Assembly: GCA_002308235.1 (NCBI GenBank)
Contig: DBVS01000102.1
Span: 1,913-12,162 of the forward strand
Direction: 5' to 3'
From: Lachnospiraceae bacterium UBA1258
GTDB lineage: Bacteria; Bacillota; Clostridia; Lachnospirales; Lachnospiraceae
DNA length: 10,250 bases
Below the pieces are notes generated by a model. It did no database searches. It was not told the origin of the DNA and saw only the letters and a list, made by a program, of their open reading frames with translations. Position numbers and translations under genes: made by a program. Positions 1 to 6,328 of the stretch are shown here, one piece after another (the stretch's first letter is position 1; every line of letters begins with the position of its first letter).

Positions 1-42
1 TTCATACCCGCAGTGTCGAGGGTTCGAATCCCCCTCTCGCTA
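1..42 (+). tRNA. tRNA 3' end, partial (probably tRNA-Met, CAT)
   Basis: The window opens inside a tRNA gene. Visible are what looks like the anticodon loop TTCATAC (anticodon CAT at 3-5), the 3' side of the anticodon stem, a short variable loop, the T-arm with loop TTCGAAT at 23-29, the 3' acceptor strand TCTCGCT and discriminator A42. CCA is not encoded. The T-stem GAGGG/CCCCC has one A-C mismatch. A strong terminator follows directly, which supports a real gene end. The 5' half lies outside the window, so the isotype rests only on the loop register and is tentative. Confidence 0.75.
25..42 (+). repeat. 18-bp direct repeat, copy 1 (within tRNA 3' end)
   Basis: The sequence CGAATCCCCCTCTCGCTA forms the end of the tRNA T-arm and the acceptor strand. 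An identical copy lies at 188-205. Exact duplication of a tRNA 3' end is the usual footprint of tRNA-targeted integration, but only about 163 bp separate the copies. Confidence 0.85.
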
Positions 43-44
43 TT

Positions 45-79
45 AAAAAACGGAGAGTCTTTTGACTCTCCGTTTTTTG
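45..79 (+). terminator. Rho-independent terminator of the tRNA
   Basis: A perfect 15-bp inverted repeat (45-59 with 65-79) with a 5-nt T loop has a GC-rich core, GGAGAGTC/GACTCTCC. It is flanked by an A-run on the left and a T-run on the right. It sits two bases after the tRNA discriminator base. The symmetry means it could also work in the reverse direction. Confidence 0.9.
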
Positions 80-95
80 ATCCCAAGATGGAACC

Positions 96-166
96 GAATG
101 CATTCGAACTGCGGGTCTGCCGCAGTTCGAGGGGCGCATGAGGTCCGGGGGACCTCAGTTCTGCGT
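96..166. repeat. Palindrome-rich element between two copies of the tRNA 3' end
   Basis: This non-coding stretch is densely self-complementary. A 12-bp palindrome lies at 96-107. An 11-bp stem pairs 105-115 with 121-131 around a 5-nt loop. A 7-bp stem pairs 141-147 with 151-157, and it is enclosed by CGCA/TGCG at 136-139 and 163-166. GAGGGG at 130-135 can also pair with CCCCTC at 194-199, inside the repeated tRNA tail. No open reading frame fits. It could be a dispersed REP-like repeat, a structured RNA, or debris from recombination at the tRNA. Confidence 0.6.
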
Positions 167-187
167 CGACCGGAGCGAAGCGGAGAC

Positions 188-205
188 CGAATCCCCCTCT
201 CGCTA
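188..205 (+). repeat. 18-bp direct repeat, copy 2 (tRNA-tail duplicate)
   Basis: This is an exact copy of the tRNA 3' end at 25-42. The bases upstream (160-187) do not form an anticodon arm or a T-loop GGTTC, so it is not a second complete tRNA. It is either an att-like scar or the border of a repeat element. Confidence 0.85.
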
Positions 206-240
206 CTCTGCATATTTTCTTAGTAAAATTCCCCTTTTCG

Positions 241-249
241 TGGTATAAT
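241..249 (+). promoter_or_regulatory. Candidate extended -10 promoter for the DUF1538/P-II operon
   Basis: TGGTATAAT is a perfect -10 hexamer (244-249) with the upstream TGN of extended -10 promoters. No good -35 is present at 17-bp spacing, which fits an extended -10 promoter. The start codon follows about 70 bases later, leaving a leader that includes an imperfect hairpin pairing roughly 274-282 with 304-312. Confidence 0.6.
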
Positions 250-319
250 TATGCAAAATCTATGGGAAGAAACCCGGATTATATTCCGTTAACGCCATAC
301 GGGTATAATCGGTAAAGGC

Positions 320-1852
320 ATGAAAAAGGCACTTTTGATGAAACTCAAAGAGTCGGTACTGTCGGTTATGCCGGTGGTTCTTATTGTGCTGGGAGTATCT
401 TTTACCCCTATCGTAAATTTTGAGGGAAAAGAGCTTGCGGCTTTTTTGGTGTGCGTAATCCTGCTGGTGGCCGGTATGACTTTCTTTAACCTCGGAGCCG
501 ATATAGCCATGACTCCCATGGGCGAATACATGGGTTCCGGTTTAAGCAAAACCGGGAGTTTAAAGCTTGTTTTGATCGTGTGCTTTTTCATGGGCTTTTG
601 CATAACCGTTGCGGAGCCGGATTTAAGCGTCCTGGCGTCACTGGTCAAAAACGTGGTGAACGAGGCCGTTTTGATCGGTGTTGTGGGCTTCGGCGTCGGT
701 CTTTTTCTTTTGATAGCCATCCTTAAGATCGTATTCAGGAAGAATCTTTCGCTTTTTCTCATGCTTTTTTATATGCTGATGTTTGCCGGAACCGCAGTTC
801 TAATTGAAAGCGGACGCTCCGATTTTATTCCCCTTTCCTTTGATGCGGGGGGAGTTACCACGGGACCTGTTACCGTGCCTTTTATCATGGCCCTGGGCGT
901 CGGTATCGCACTTTCCGTAGGCGGTCACGACGCAAACGAAAACTCCTTCGGTCTTATTGCCCTTTGCTCCATAGGACCGATGCTGAGCGTCGTGCTTTTG
1001 TCGCTTTTAAACTCAGGCTCGCCGGAGCATACGGAAGAGGCTTACGCCATTGCTTTGTCGGCGGGAGAGTTTGCAAAGATCCTGGGACAGAAGGCCCTTG
1101 ATGTTATCAGGGCTCTCGGACTTATAATCGTATTTTTCCTGACAGTAAACTTCGCGATCCTTAAGCTCCCCGTAAAGATGCTCATAAGGATCGGCGTGGG
1201 AATCGTATACACCTTCGGAGGTCTGGTACTGTTCCTGTCCGCTGTGGATGCGGGATTCATGCCTGTGGGACACAGACTGGGTGTAGGACTTGGAAATGTG
1301 GGAACCCGGGCAGTGGTTGCCATCGGTTTCGTACTGGGACTCGTTACGGTACTTGCAGAGCCCGCGGTCCACGTTTTAAATCGCCAGGTTGAGGAGATCA
1401 CCGGCGGCACGGTTTCCAAAAGATCCATGCTGATCGCTCTTTCCGTTGGGGTGGGAATATCCATTGCTTTGTCCATGGTAAGGATAATTTTCGGCTTTTC
1501 ACTGCTGTATTATCTGGTGCCGGGTTACTTTATTTCTTTATTGTTATCGCTGTTCGTGCCGGGTATTTACACGGCCATTGCCTTTGACTCGGGCGGAGTT
1601 GCCAGCGGTCCCCTTACTTCGGGGTTCATACTTCCTCTGTCCATCGGAGTCTGCAGTGTGGCCCTCGGAACGGAATCGATCCTGACTCATGCCTTCGGGA
1701 TCGTTGCCATGGTTGCCATGACGCCGTTAATTACGATCCAGATACTCGGTTTCTTTGCCATAGCTACGCGCAGGATGCGGGAGCGCGCCATCATCAACCG
1801 CATTCTCGATGCGGACGACGAGCAGATCATTTATTTTGATTCGGGAGAATAG
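320..1852 (+). CDS. DUF1538 family integral membrane protein (duplicated)
   Basis: This 510-residue, very hydrophobic protein matches the DUF1538 family, membrane proteins of unknown function found beside P-II genes. It consists of two homologous halves with a constant offset of 248 residues: VAEPDLSVL (97-105) matches LAEPAVHVL (345-353), FDAGGVTTGP (174-183) matches FDSGGVASGP (422-431), and the segment near 205-224 matches 454-473. This pattern suggests an inverted-repeat type transporter or channel fold, with the two GG-rich re-entrant-like segments at the core. A charged cytoplasmic-looking tail (483-510) could dock a regulator. An in-frame ATG at 338 has a better-spaced purine-rich site (AAAAGG at about 324-328) than the ATG at 320, so the real protein may be 504 residues. 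It is the first gene of a tight operon with two P-II genes. The substrate is unknown. Confidence 0.87.
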   Translation: MKKALLMKLKESVLSVMPVVLIVLGVSFTPIVNFEGKELAAFLVCVILLVAGMTFFNLGADIAMTPMGEYMGSGLSKTGSLKLVLIVCFFMGFCITVAEPDLSVLASLVKNVVNEAVLIGVVGFGVGLFLLIAILKIVFRKNLSLFLMLFYMLMFAGTAVLIESGRSDFIPLSFDAGGVTTGPVTVPFIMALGVGIALSVGGHDANENSFGLIALCSIGPMLSVVLLSLLNSGSPEHTEEAYAIALSAGEFAKILGQKALDVIRALGLIIVFFLTVNFAILKLPVKMLIRIGVGIVYTFGGLVLFLSAVDAGFMPVGHRLGVGLGNVGTRAVVAIGFVLGLVTVLAEPAVHVLNRQVEEITGGTVSKRSMLIALSVGVGISIALSMVRIIFGFSLLYYLVPGYFISLLLSLFVPGIYTAIAFDSGGVASGPLTSGFILPLSIGVCSVALGTESILTHAFGIVAMVAMTPLITIQILGFFAIATRRMRERAIINRILDADDEQIIYFDSGE

Positions 1853-1861
1853 GGGGGCAGT

Positions 1862-2266
1862 ATGGCGCAGACCAAATCGAAAAAAGAAAAACTCTCCGTC
1901 AACCGTCTCATGATCCTTGTGGTGGTTGTCAATCGTAAAAAAGCAGAATATTATACCGATCTTATCCAATCCTTCGACGCAAACCTTCAGTTCGTGGGTT
2001 TCGGCGAGGGTACGGTAAAGCCGGGCATGCTGGGATATACGGGTCTTGCGGAGAACGACAAGGCGATAATCATAAGCGTTATCCGGGCTGACCGTGAAAA
2101 AGAAGCACTCAGGACCATCGGGGATAAATTTAAATCGGTCAAGGACGGCAAGGGGATTGCCTACACCGTCTCCATGACCAGCGTGATAGGGTCTTCGATC
2201 TTCAGTTTTTTGAGCAATCAAAGAAACACGTTCATGAATGCGGGAGGTACCGATGGGCACAAATAA
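1862..2266 (+). CDS. P-II (GlnB-like) family protein, first paralogue
   Basis: This 134-residue protein has the size and beta-alpha-beta pattern of P-II signal proteins: strand 16-23, helix 26-38, strand 42-49, strand 68-75, helix 78-90, then GKGIAYTV at 97-104. The last segment matches the GDGKIFV-type motif near the P-II C-terminus. The basic N-terminal extension (about residues 1-11) is unusual. The T-loop region (about 46-65) lacks the tyrosine that classical GlnB uses for uridylylation, so modification by GlnD is not expected. The gene starts 9 bases after the DUF1538 stop, behind a G-rich SD-like stretch (1852-1857), and its 3' end overlaps the next P-II gene by 14 bases. Its role is inferred: sensing a nucleotide or metabolite and gating the membrane protein. 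Classical ammonium control cannot be claimed, because no amtB is present. Confidence 0.82.
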   Translation: MAQTKSKKEKLSVNRLMILVVVVNRKKAEYYTDLIQSFDANLQFVGFGEGTVKPGMLGYTGLAENDKAIIISVIRADREKEALRTIGDKFKSVKDGKGIAYTVSMTSVIGSSIFSFLSNQRNTFMNAGGTDGHK

Positions 2267-2609
2267 AAAGTACGAAATGATAATGTGTATAGTGAACGCC
2301 GGATTCTCGGACACCGTCATGGACGCTGCCCGCAAAGAAGGTGTCAGCGGCGGTACGGTCATTCACGGGCGCGGCACCGCCAACAGAGAAGCGGAGAAGT
2401 TTTTCGGAATTTCAATTCAGCCCGAAAAAGATCTGGTGATGATGCTTGTTCCCGCCTCCATAAAGGATAACGTGCTCCACGCCGTATATAAGGACGCGGG
2501 GCTTTCCACCGCCGGGCAGGGGATTGCTTTTTCCATACCTGTGGACAATGCCGTGGGGCTTTCCGAAAAGGCTCCGGCTCCTAAGAAAGAAGAAGGGGAG
2601 AAAAAATAG
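2253..2609 (+). CDS. P-II (GlnB-like) family protein, second paralogue
   Basis: This 118-residue protein follows the P-II fold more closely than its partner. It has GVSGGTVIHGRG at 30-41, matching the GlnB segment GMTVTEVKGFG at the T-loop base. It also has a T-loop of about 41-56 without the modifiable tyrosine, and GQGIAFSIPVDNAVGL at 88-103, the C-terminal strand region. A Lys/Glu/Pro-rich tail (104-118) follows. ATG 2253 is preferred because GGGAGG (2242-2247) lies 5 bases upstream; the in-frame ATG at 2238 precedes that site. It overlaps the upstream P-II gene by 14 bases, so the two are probably translationally coupled and made in similar amounts. The pair may form heterotrimers or act as two sensors on one membrane partner; this is inference. 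Confidence 0.85.
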   Translation: MGTNKKYEMIMCIVNAGFSDTVMDAARKEGVSGGTVIHGRGTANREAEKFFGISIQPEKDLVMMLVPASIKDNVLHAVYKDAGLSTAGQGIAFSIPVDNAVGLSEKAPAPKKEEGEKK

Positions 2610-4871
2610 ATGTTATATGCAGTTTTAACGGTACTTGCCGTAATTTCGCTGCTTTCCACATTCTCGACCATTAAGACCTATCAAAAGGGAACCACCATGA
2701 GCACCATGCTGGGAAACGCAATCGTTACCTGTGCTCTGGTTTTCTGGGCCTACGCCGCAAACTATTTTGTAAAGGACAGAAACCTCGCGGCATTTTTTTG
2801 CTGCATACAAAAGATAGGCGTTCTCTGGACCTACTATTTTCTGATCCGTTTTTCCTTTGCCTATATTCGCAATACACCCTTAAATACCACCGCAAAGAAC
2901 GTGTCCCTGGCGATCCTGATGGTAGATTCGGCGGTTATCCTTACAAGCCCCATAAACGAGCTTGCTTTTGACATAGTATTCAGAAAGACCGCCTACAACG
3001 AGGTCGCGGCTGTGGAGCCTAAGCTTTTCTTCTGGGTCCACTTTGCTTTGTGCGTATTGGAGTATGCAACGATAGTTTTCCTGCTCATTTCTCGCATGAG
3101 AAGGTCTGCAAGGTGCTATGCCTTAAGGTATATCATGGTCATCGGGCTTACCACTTTCATGGCTGTTCCCGATGCCATCTATGTTTTCTGGAAGCAGGCA
3201 AACTACGATTATTCCGTTATTTTCTTCGGTATAGCGGGAATCGTTTTCTACTATGCGGTGTACGTTTTTTCGCCCGTGGTGGTCTTAAACCAGGTTCACA
3301 GCTATTTTTCGGAGTTTGTGCCTGACCCCATTATCCTCTATGACAGTGACGGAAGTCTGTTAAGCCGCGATGACAGGGCGGAAAGCATCCTTTCCGAGAA
3401 GATTCCCCAAAACGAATCCGCATTTGCAAAGAAATTTAACTTAACCGAGCATGAGACCGCGTCCTTTTCAAAGGGAGGCAGAAACTATATCGTTTCTTCC
3501 GAAAGGATACACGACAGCCGGGGCAAACATGTGCTTACTTCTTATATTTTCAAGGATGTGACGGAGACAGAGAAGGCCTTCAACAGAGAGCACAGAAATG
3601 CCACTACCGACGTGCTTACGGGCATATACAACCGTAGCGGTTTCTTTGAAAAAGCCGAAGCCTTTCTGGAGGAGCACGGCAACGAAAACTGCTATGCGGT
3701 GCTCATCAGCGGTCTAAACAATTTTAAGGATGTTAACCGTCTCTACGGCACCAAAGTGGGAGATATGGTGTTAAAGGCTGCCGCCCACAAATTCCTTGAG
3801 TGTACCAGCATGTTCCCGTTAGTGGTAGGACGTACCGCAGAAAGCAAGTTCTCCGCACTTTTGCCCTTTGACGAGGTGGACGGTCTGGTTTCGAAAATGA
3901 GTTCCGTGGAAGTTGAAATAAGCGACGATATCCGTGTATCCGTTGATATGCGCCACGGTTTTGTTGTCATGAACGAAAACCTTTCTTTGGAGGAATATTA
4001 CGAACTGGCTGTTGCGGCCTTTGTTGCCAGCAAAAAGAACGAGGGTTTCTCCGTAGTCGAGTTTTCAAAGGATTTAAAGGAAGAGCAGGTTAAACGCCAG
4101 ACTCTTATTTCGGACGCCAAGAACGCCCTTAAAAATAAAGAATTCGGTATAGAACTGAGACCTCACATCAACTTTAAGACCGGAAAGGTAGTCGGCGCAA
4201 AGGTTCGTACTTTCTGGGATCACCCCGTTTACGGAAGACTCGAAGAAAATGAATTCCTTGATATATTTACGGACAGCGGACTGGTGAGCGAGCTTAACAG
4301 GACGGTTTGGCACCAGGCTGCGGCGACACTTGAAAGATTCAAGGGTTCTGAACTCTTTGACGGCTATATTTCGGTGGAACTCGATCGCGGCAATATCCTT
4401 AACAATGCAAATCTTCTCGAGGAACTTAAGAGTCTCCTTGAAGAGTACGGACTAAAGCCCACTCAGCTGCATCTTGTGATCAAGAGGCTCGGAGGGCTGG
4501 AAAATTCGGGACTGCTGGTGAAGACACTGACGGAGCTTCGTAATAACGGTTTCTTTATCGAAGAGGCAGACTTCGGACAGGGACTTTCCACGGTGGGAAA
4601 TATCCTTACCATTCCCTTTGACGGCGAGATCATGCACATGAAGTTTTTGAGAGAAGCCATAGCCGGGGATCCGGAGGGCACCAGAACGGCCCGGGCCTTC
4701 GTGGATGCGTTCACACGGGTCGGAGCCAAGATTGTTGTTGTGGGAGTCGATACCGAAGAAGACAAAAACATCATCGATTCACTGGACCTTTCAGTGGCTG
4801 AGGGCCTGTATTTCTCGGAAGCTGTGCCGTTGAAGACCTTTGCTTCCTTTGTCAAGAAATACAATAAATAA
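2610..4871 (+). CDS. 7TM receptor with degenerate GGDEF and EAL domains
   Basis: This 753-residue protein starts directly after the P-II stop (TAGATG), with GGGGAG at 2595-2600 as ribosome binding site. About seven membrane segments (near 1-20, 33-53, 62-84, 97-113, 139-161, 171-192, 203-224) resemble the HisKA 7TM-type input region. A PAS-like stretch lies at about 235-325. The GGDEF domain (about 331-487) keeps DVLTGIYNR (334-342), but the signature is AESKF at 410-414, so cyclase activity is unlikely. The EAL domain (about 500-753) has KVR (531-533) where EAL belongs, and ADFGQG (653-658) instead of DDFGTG, so key metal ligands for phosphodiesterase activity are gone. It probably acts as a nucleotide-binding or protein-docking receptor, not an enzyme. 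Its place as last gene in the DUF1538/P-II operon suggests it reports to, or is controlled by, that module. Confidence 0.85.
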   Translation: MLYAVLTVLAVISLLSTFSTIKTYQKGTTMSTMLGNAIVTCALVFWAYAANYFVKDRNLAAFFCCIQKIGVLWTYYFLIRFSFAYIRNTPLNTTAKNVSLAILMVDSAVILTSPINELAFDIVFRKTAYNEVAAVEPKLFFWVHFALCVLEYATIVFLLISRMRRSARCYALRYIMVIGLTTFMAVPDAIYVFWKQANYDYSVIFFGIAGIVFYYAVYVFSPVVVLNQVHSYFSEFVPDPIILYDSDGSLLSRDDRAESILSEKIPQNESAFAKKFNLTEHETASFSKGGRNYIVSSERIHDSRGKHVLTSYIFKDVTETEKAFNREHRNATTDVLTGIYNRSGFFEKAEAFLEEHGNENCYAVLISGLNNFKDVNRLYGTKVGDMVLKAAAHKFLECTSMFPLVVGRTAESKFSALLPFDEVDGLVSKMSSVEVEISDDIRVSVDMRHGFVVMNENLSLEEYYELAVAAFVASKKNEGFSVVEFSKDLKEEQVKRQTLISDAKNALKNKEFGIELRPHINFKTGKVVGAKVRTFWDHPVYGRLEENEFLDIFTDSGLVSELNRTVWHQAAATLERFKGSELFDGYISVELDRGNILNNANLLEELKSLLEEYGLKPTQLHLVIKRLGGLENSGLLVKTLTELRNNGFFIEEADFGQGLSTVGNILTIPFDGEIMHMKFLREAIAGDPEGTRTARAFVDAFTRVGAKIVVVGVDTEEDKNIIDSLDLSVAEGLYFSEAVPLKTFASFVKKYNK

Positions 4872-4944
4872 TATGAATAATCCGAAAGGATTCAAATATT
4901 AAAATAACAGGGTTTATTTTGCGGTGATAATTATAAAAACGCTA

Positions 4945-4973
4945 TTGAATTAATCGACAATTCCCTATAAAAT
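4945..4973 (+). promoter_or_regulatory. Promoter upstream of the SPFH gene
   Basis: TTGAAT (4945-4950) and TAAAAT (4968-4973) are separated by 17 bp, a good sigma-A type arrangement. It lies in the 166-bp gap after the receptor gene and about 65 bases before the SPFH start, so the SPFH cluster is probably a separate transcription unit. A tandem repeat GTCGGAT-GTCGGAT (4984-4997) lies just after the expected transcription start and could bind a regulator. Confidence 0.6.
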
Positions 4974-5037
4974 AATATTGCATGTCGGATGTCGGATAGA
5001 TGTCCAAACACTGTGCATCGAAAGGAGATATTTTAAT

Positions 5038-6261
5038 ATGGGACTTATTCAGGCAGCTTTGGGCGCGGTAGGCGGAACTCTTGCGGATCAGTGGAAAGAG
5101 TTTTTTTACTGTGAAGCCATGGGCAAGGATGTAATGGTTACAAAGGGCGTTAAGCGCATCGGCGGACGTTCATCCAATAAGTTAGGCAGTGACAATATCA
5201 TTTCCAACGGATCCGGAATCGCAGTTGCTGACGGACAGTGCATGATCATCGTTGAACAGGGTAAGGTGGTTGAAGTTTGTGCCGAACCCGGTGAATTCAC
5301 CTATGATACATCTTCCGAACCCAGCATCTTCAGCGGTAAGCTCGGTGAAAGCATTATCAACACCTTTAAGACCATAGGTAAGAGATTTACCTACGGCGGC
5401 GACACCGGCAAGGATCAGAGAGTTTATTACTTTAACACCAAGGAACTTATCGATAACAAATTCGGAACTCCCAACCCCGTTCCCTTCAGAGTTGTGGATT
5501 CCAAGATCGGTCTTGACGTAGACGTTGCTTTAAGATGCTCGGGCGTGTTCTCTTATAAGATCGCGGATCCCCTTCTTTTCTACACCAACGTTTGCGGAAA
5601 TGTTGAAAGGGAGTATGTAAGAAGCGAACTCGATACCACTTTAAGAACCGAGTTCATCAGCGCATTACAGCCCGCTCTTGCAAAGCTTTCGGATCTGGAA
5701 CTCAGACCCAACCAGATCATTTCTCACAATACCGAACTTGAAAACGCCATGAACGAAGCGCTTTCCGCTAAATGGGGCGAGCTTCGCGGCTTAAAGGTTG
5801 TAAGTGTTGCACTGGGCTCCGTAACTCTTCCCGAGGAAGATGCCGAGATGATCAAGCAGGCACAGCGCACCGCTATGCTCAAGGATCCTTCAATGGCAGG
5901 TGCTACCCTTGTAGGTGCACAGGCTGATGCTATGAAGGCCGCAGCAAGCAACTCTGCAGGCGCCATGACAGGTTTCATGGGCATGGGAATGGCTCAGAAC
6001 GCAGGCGGAATCAACGCTCAGACCCTTTTCGCAATGGGACAGCAGCAGGCACAGTCTTCACCCGCCGGAACTCCCGGTTGGAAGTGCTCCTGCGGAACCG
6101 TTAACCAGGGTAATTTCTGCATGAACTGCGGAGCAAAGAGACCTTCCGGACAGCCCCTTTACAGATGTGACAAGTGCGGCTGGACTCCCGAAGATCCTGC
6201 AAATCCTCCCAAGTTCTGCCCTGAATGCGGCGATGTTTTCGATGACAAGGACAGACAGTAA
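5038..6261 (+). CDS. SPFH domain protein with C-terminal zinc ribbons (YdjI-like)
   Basis: This 407-residue protein has an N-terminal amphipathic segment (GLIQAALGAVGGTLADQW) and an SPFH/band 7-type core to about residue 285. A Gly/Ala/Met/Gln-rich linker (286-345) leads to two CxC/CxxC-type zinc ribbons: C350, C352, C361, C364 and C377, C380, C394, C397. The layout matches Bacillus YdjI, which helps place PspA at the membrane; there is no obvious transmembrane helix. Start ATG 5038 is chosen because AAAGGAGAT (5021-5029) precedes it; a TTG at 4978 would read through the promoter-proximal leader. Downstream genes encode the zinc-ribbon partner and a small membrane protein, as in the ydjGHI group, but no pspA is visible. 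Function in membrane stress is by family analogy. Confidence 0.88.
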   Translation: MGLIQAALGAVGGTLADQWKEFFYCEAMGKDVMVTKGVKRIGGRSSNKLGSDNIISNGSGIAVADGQCMIIVEQGKVVEVCAEPGEFTYDTSSEPSIFSGKLGESIINTFKTIGKRFTYGGDTGKDQRVYYFNTKELIDNKFGTPNPVPFRVVDSKIGLDVDVALRCSGVFSYKIADPLLFYTNVCGNVEREYVRSELDTTLRTEFISALQPALAKLSDLELRPNQIISHNTELENAMNEALSAKWGELRGLKVVSVALGSVTLPEEDAEMIKQAQRTAMLKDPSMAGATLVGAQADAMKAAASNSAGAMTGFMGMGMAQNAGGINAQTLFAMGQQQAQSSPAGTPGWKCSCGTVNQGNFCMNCGAKRPSGQPLYRCDKCGWTPEDPANPPKFCPECGDVFDDKDRQ

Positions 6262-6275
6262 TCTTTGAATCATTC

Positions 6276-6310
6276 AGGGAGGCGTTTAGGCGCCTCCCTA
6301 TATTCTTTTT
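6276..6310 (+). terminator. Hairpin between the SPFH and zinc-ribbon genes (partial terminator)
   Basis: A 9-bp GC-rich stem (AGGGAGGCG 6276-6284 with CGCCTCCCT 6291-6299) with a 6-nt loop is followed by TATTCTTTTT. The T-run is interrupted at its start, so termination is probably incomplete. It lies 14 bases after the SPFH stop and 18 bases before the next start. With no evident new promoter in this gap, it likely sets a ratio of high SPFH to low partner protein, and also protects the upstream mRNA end. Confidence 0.7.
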
Positions 6311-6328
6311 ATGGGAAAAGGAGAGTAT

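Noticed and set aside
188..205. Second tRNA gene ending at 205.
   Set aside because: Only the last 18 bases match. There is no T-loop GGTTC, anticodon arm or D-arm upstream, and the preceding bases form unrelated palindromes.
304..309. Second perfect TATAAT hexamer just before the DUF1538 gene.
   Set aside because: Transcription would begin at about the start codon, giving a leaderless message. The hexamer at 244-249 with TGN upstream is the better promoter; this one may only form part of a leader hairpin.
289..762. Open frame of 157 codons on the minus strand, and similar antisense frames at 1042-1476, 1727-2362 and 4463-4864.
   Set aside because: They lie opposite strongly supported genes, have low-complexity Ser/Thr/Pro-rich translations typical of reverse-strand shadows, and lack ribosome sites.
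4879..4892. AATCC-GAAA-GGATT hairpin after the receptor gene as a terminator.
   Set aside because: The stem is only 5 bp, weak, and no T-run follows. I see no convincing terminator for the first operon in 4872-4944.
4978..5037. TTG-initiated 20-residue extension of the SPFH protein.
   Set aside because: It begins within a few bases of the predicted transcription start and precedes the clear AAAGGAGAT site; ATG 5038 gives the normal family N-terminus.
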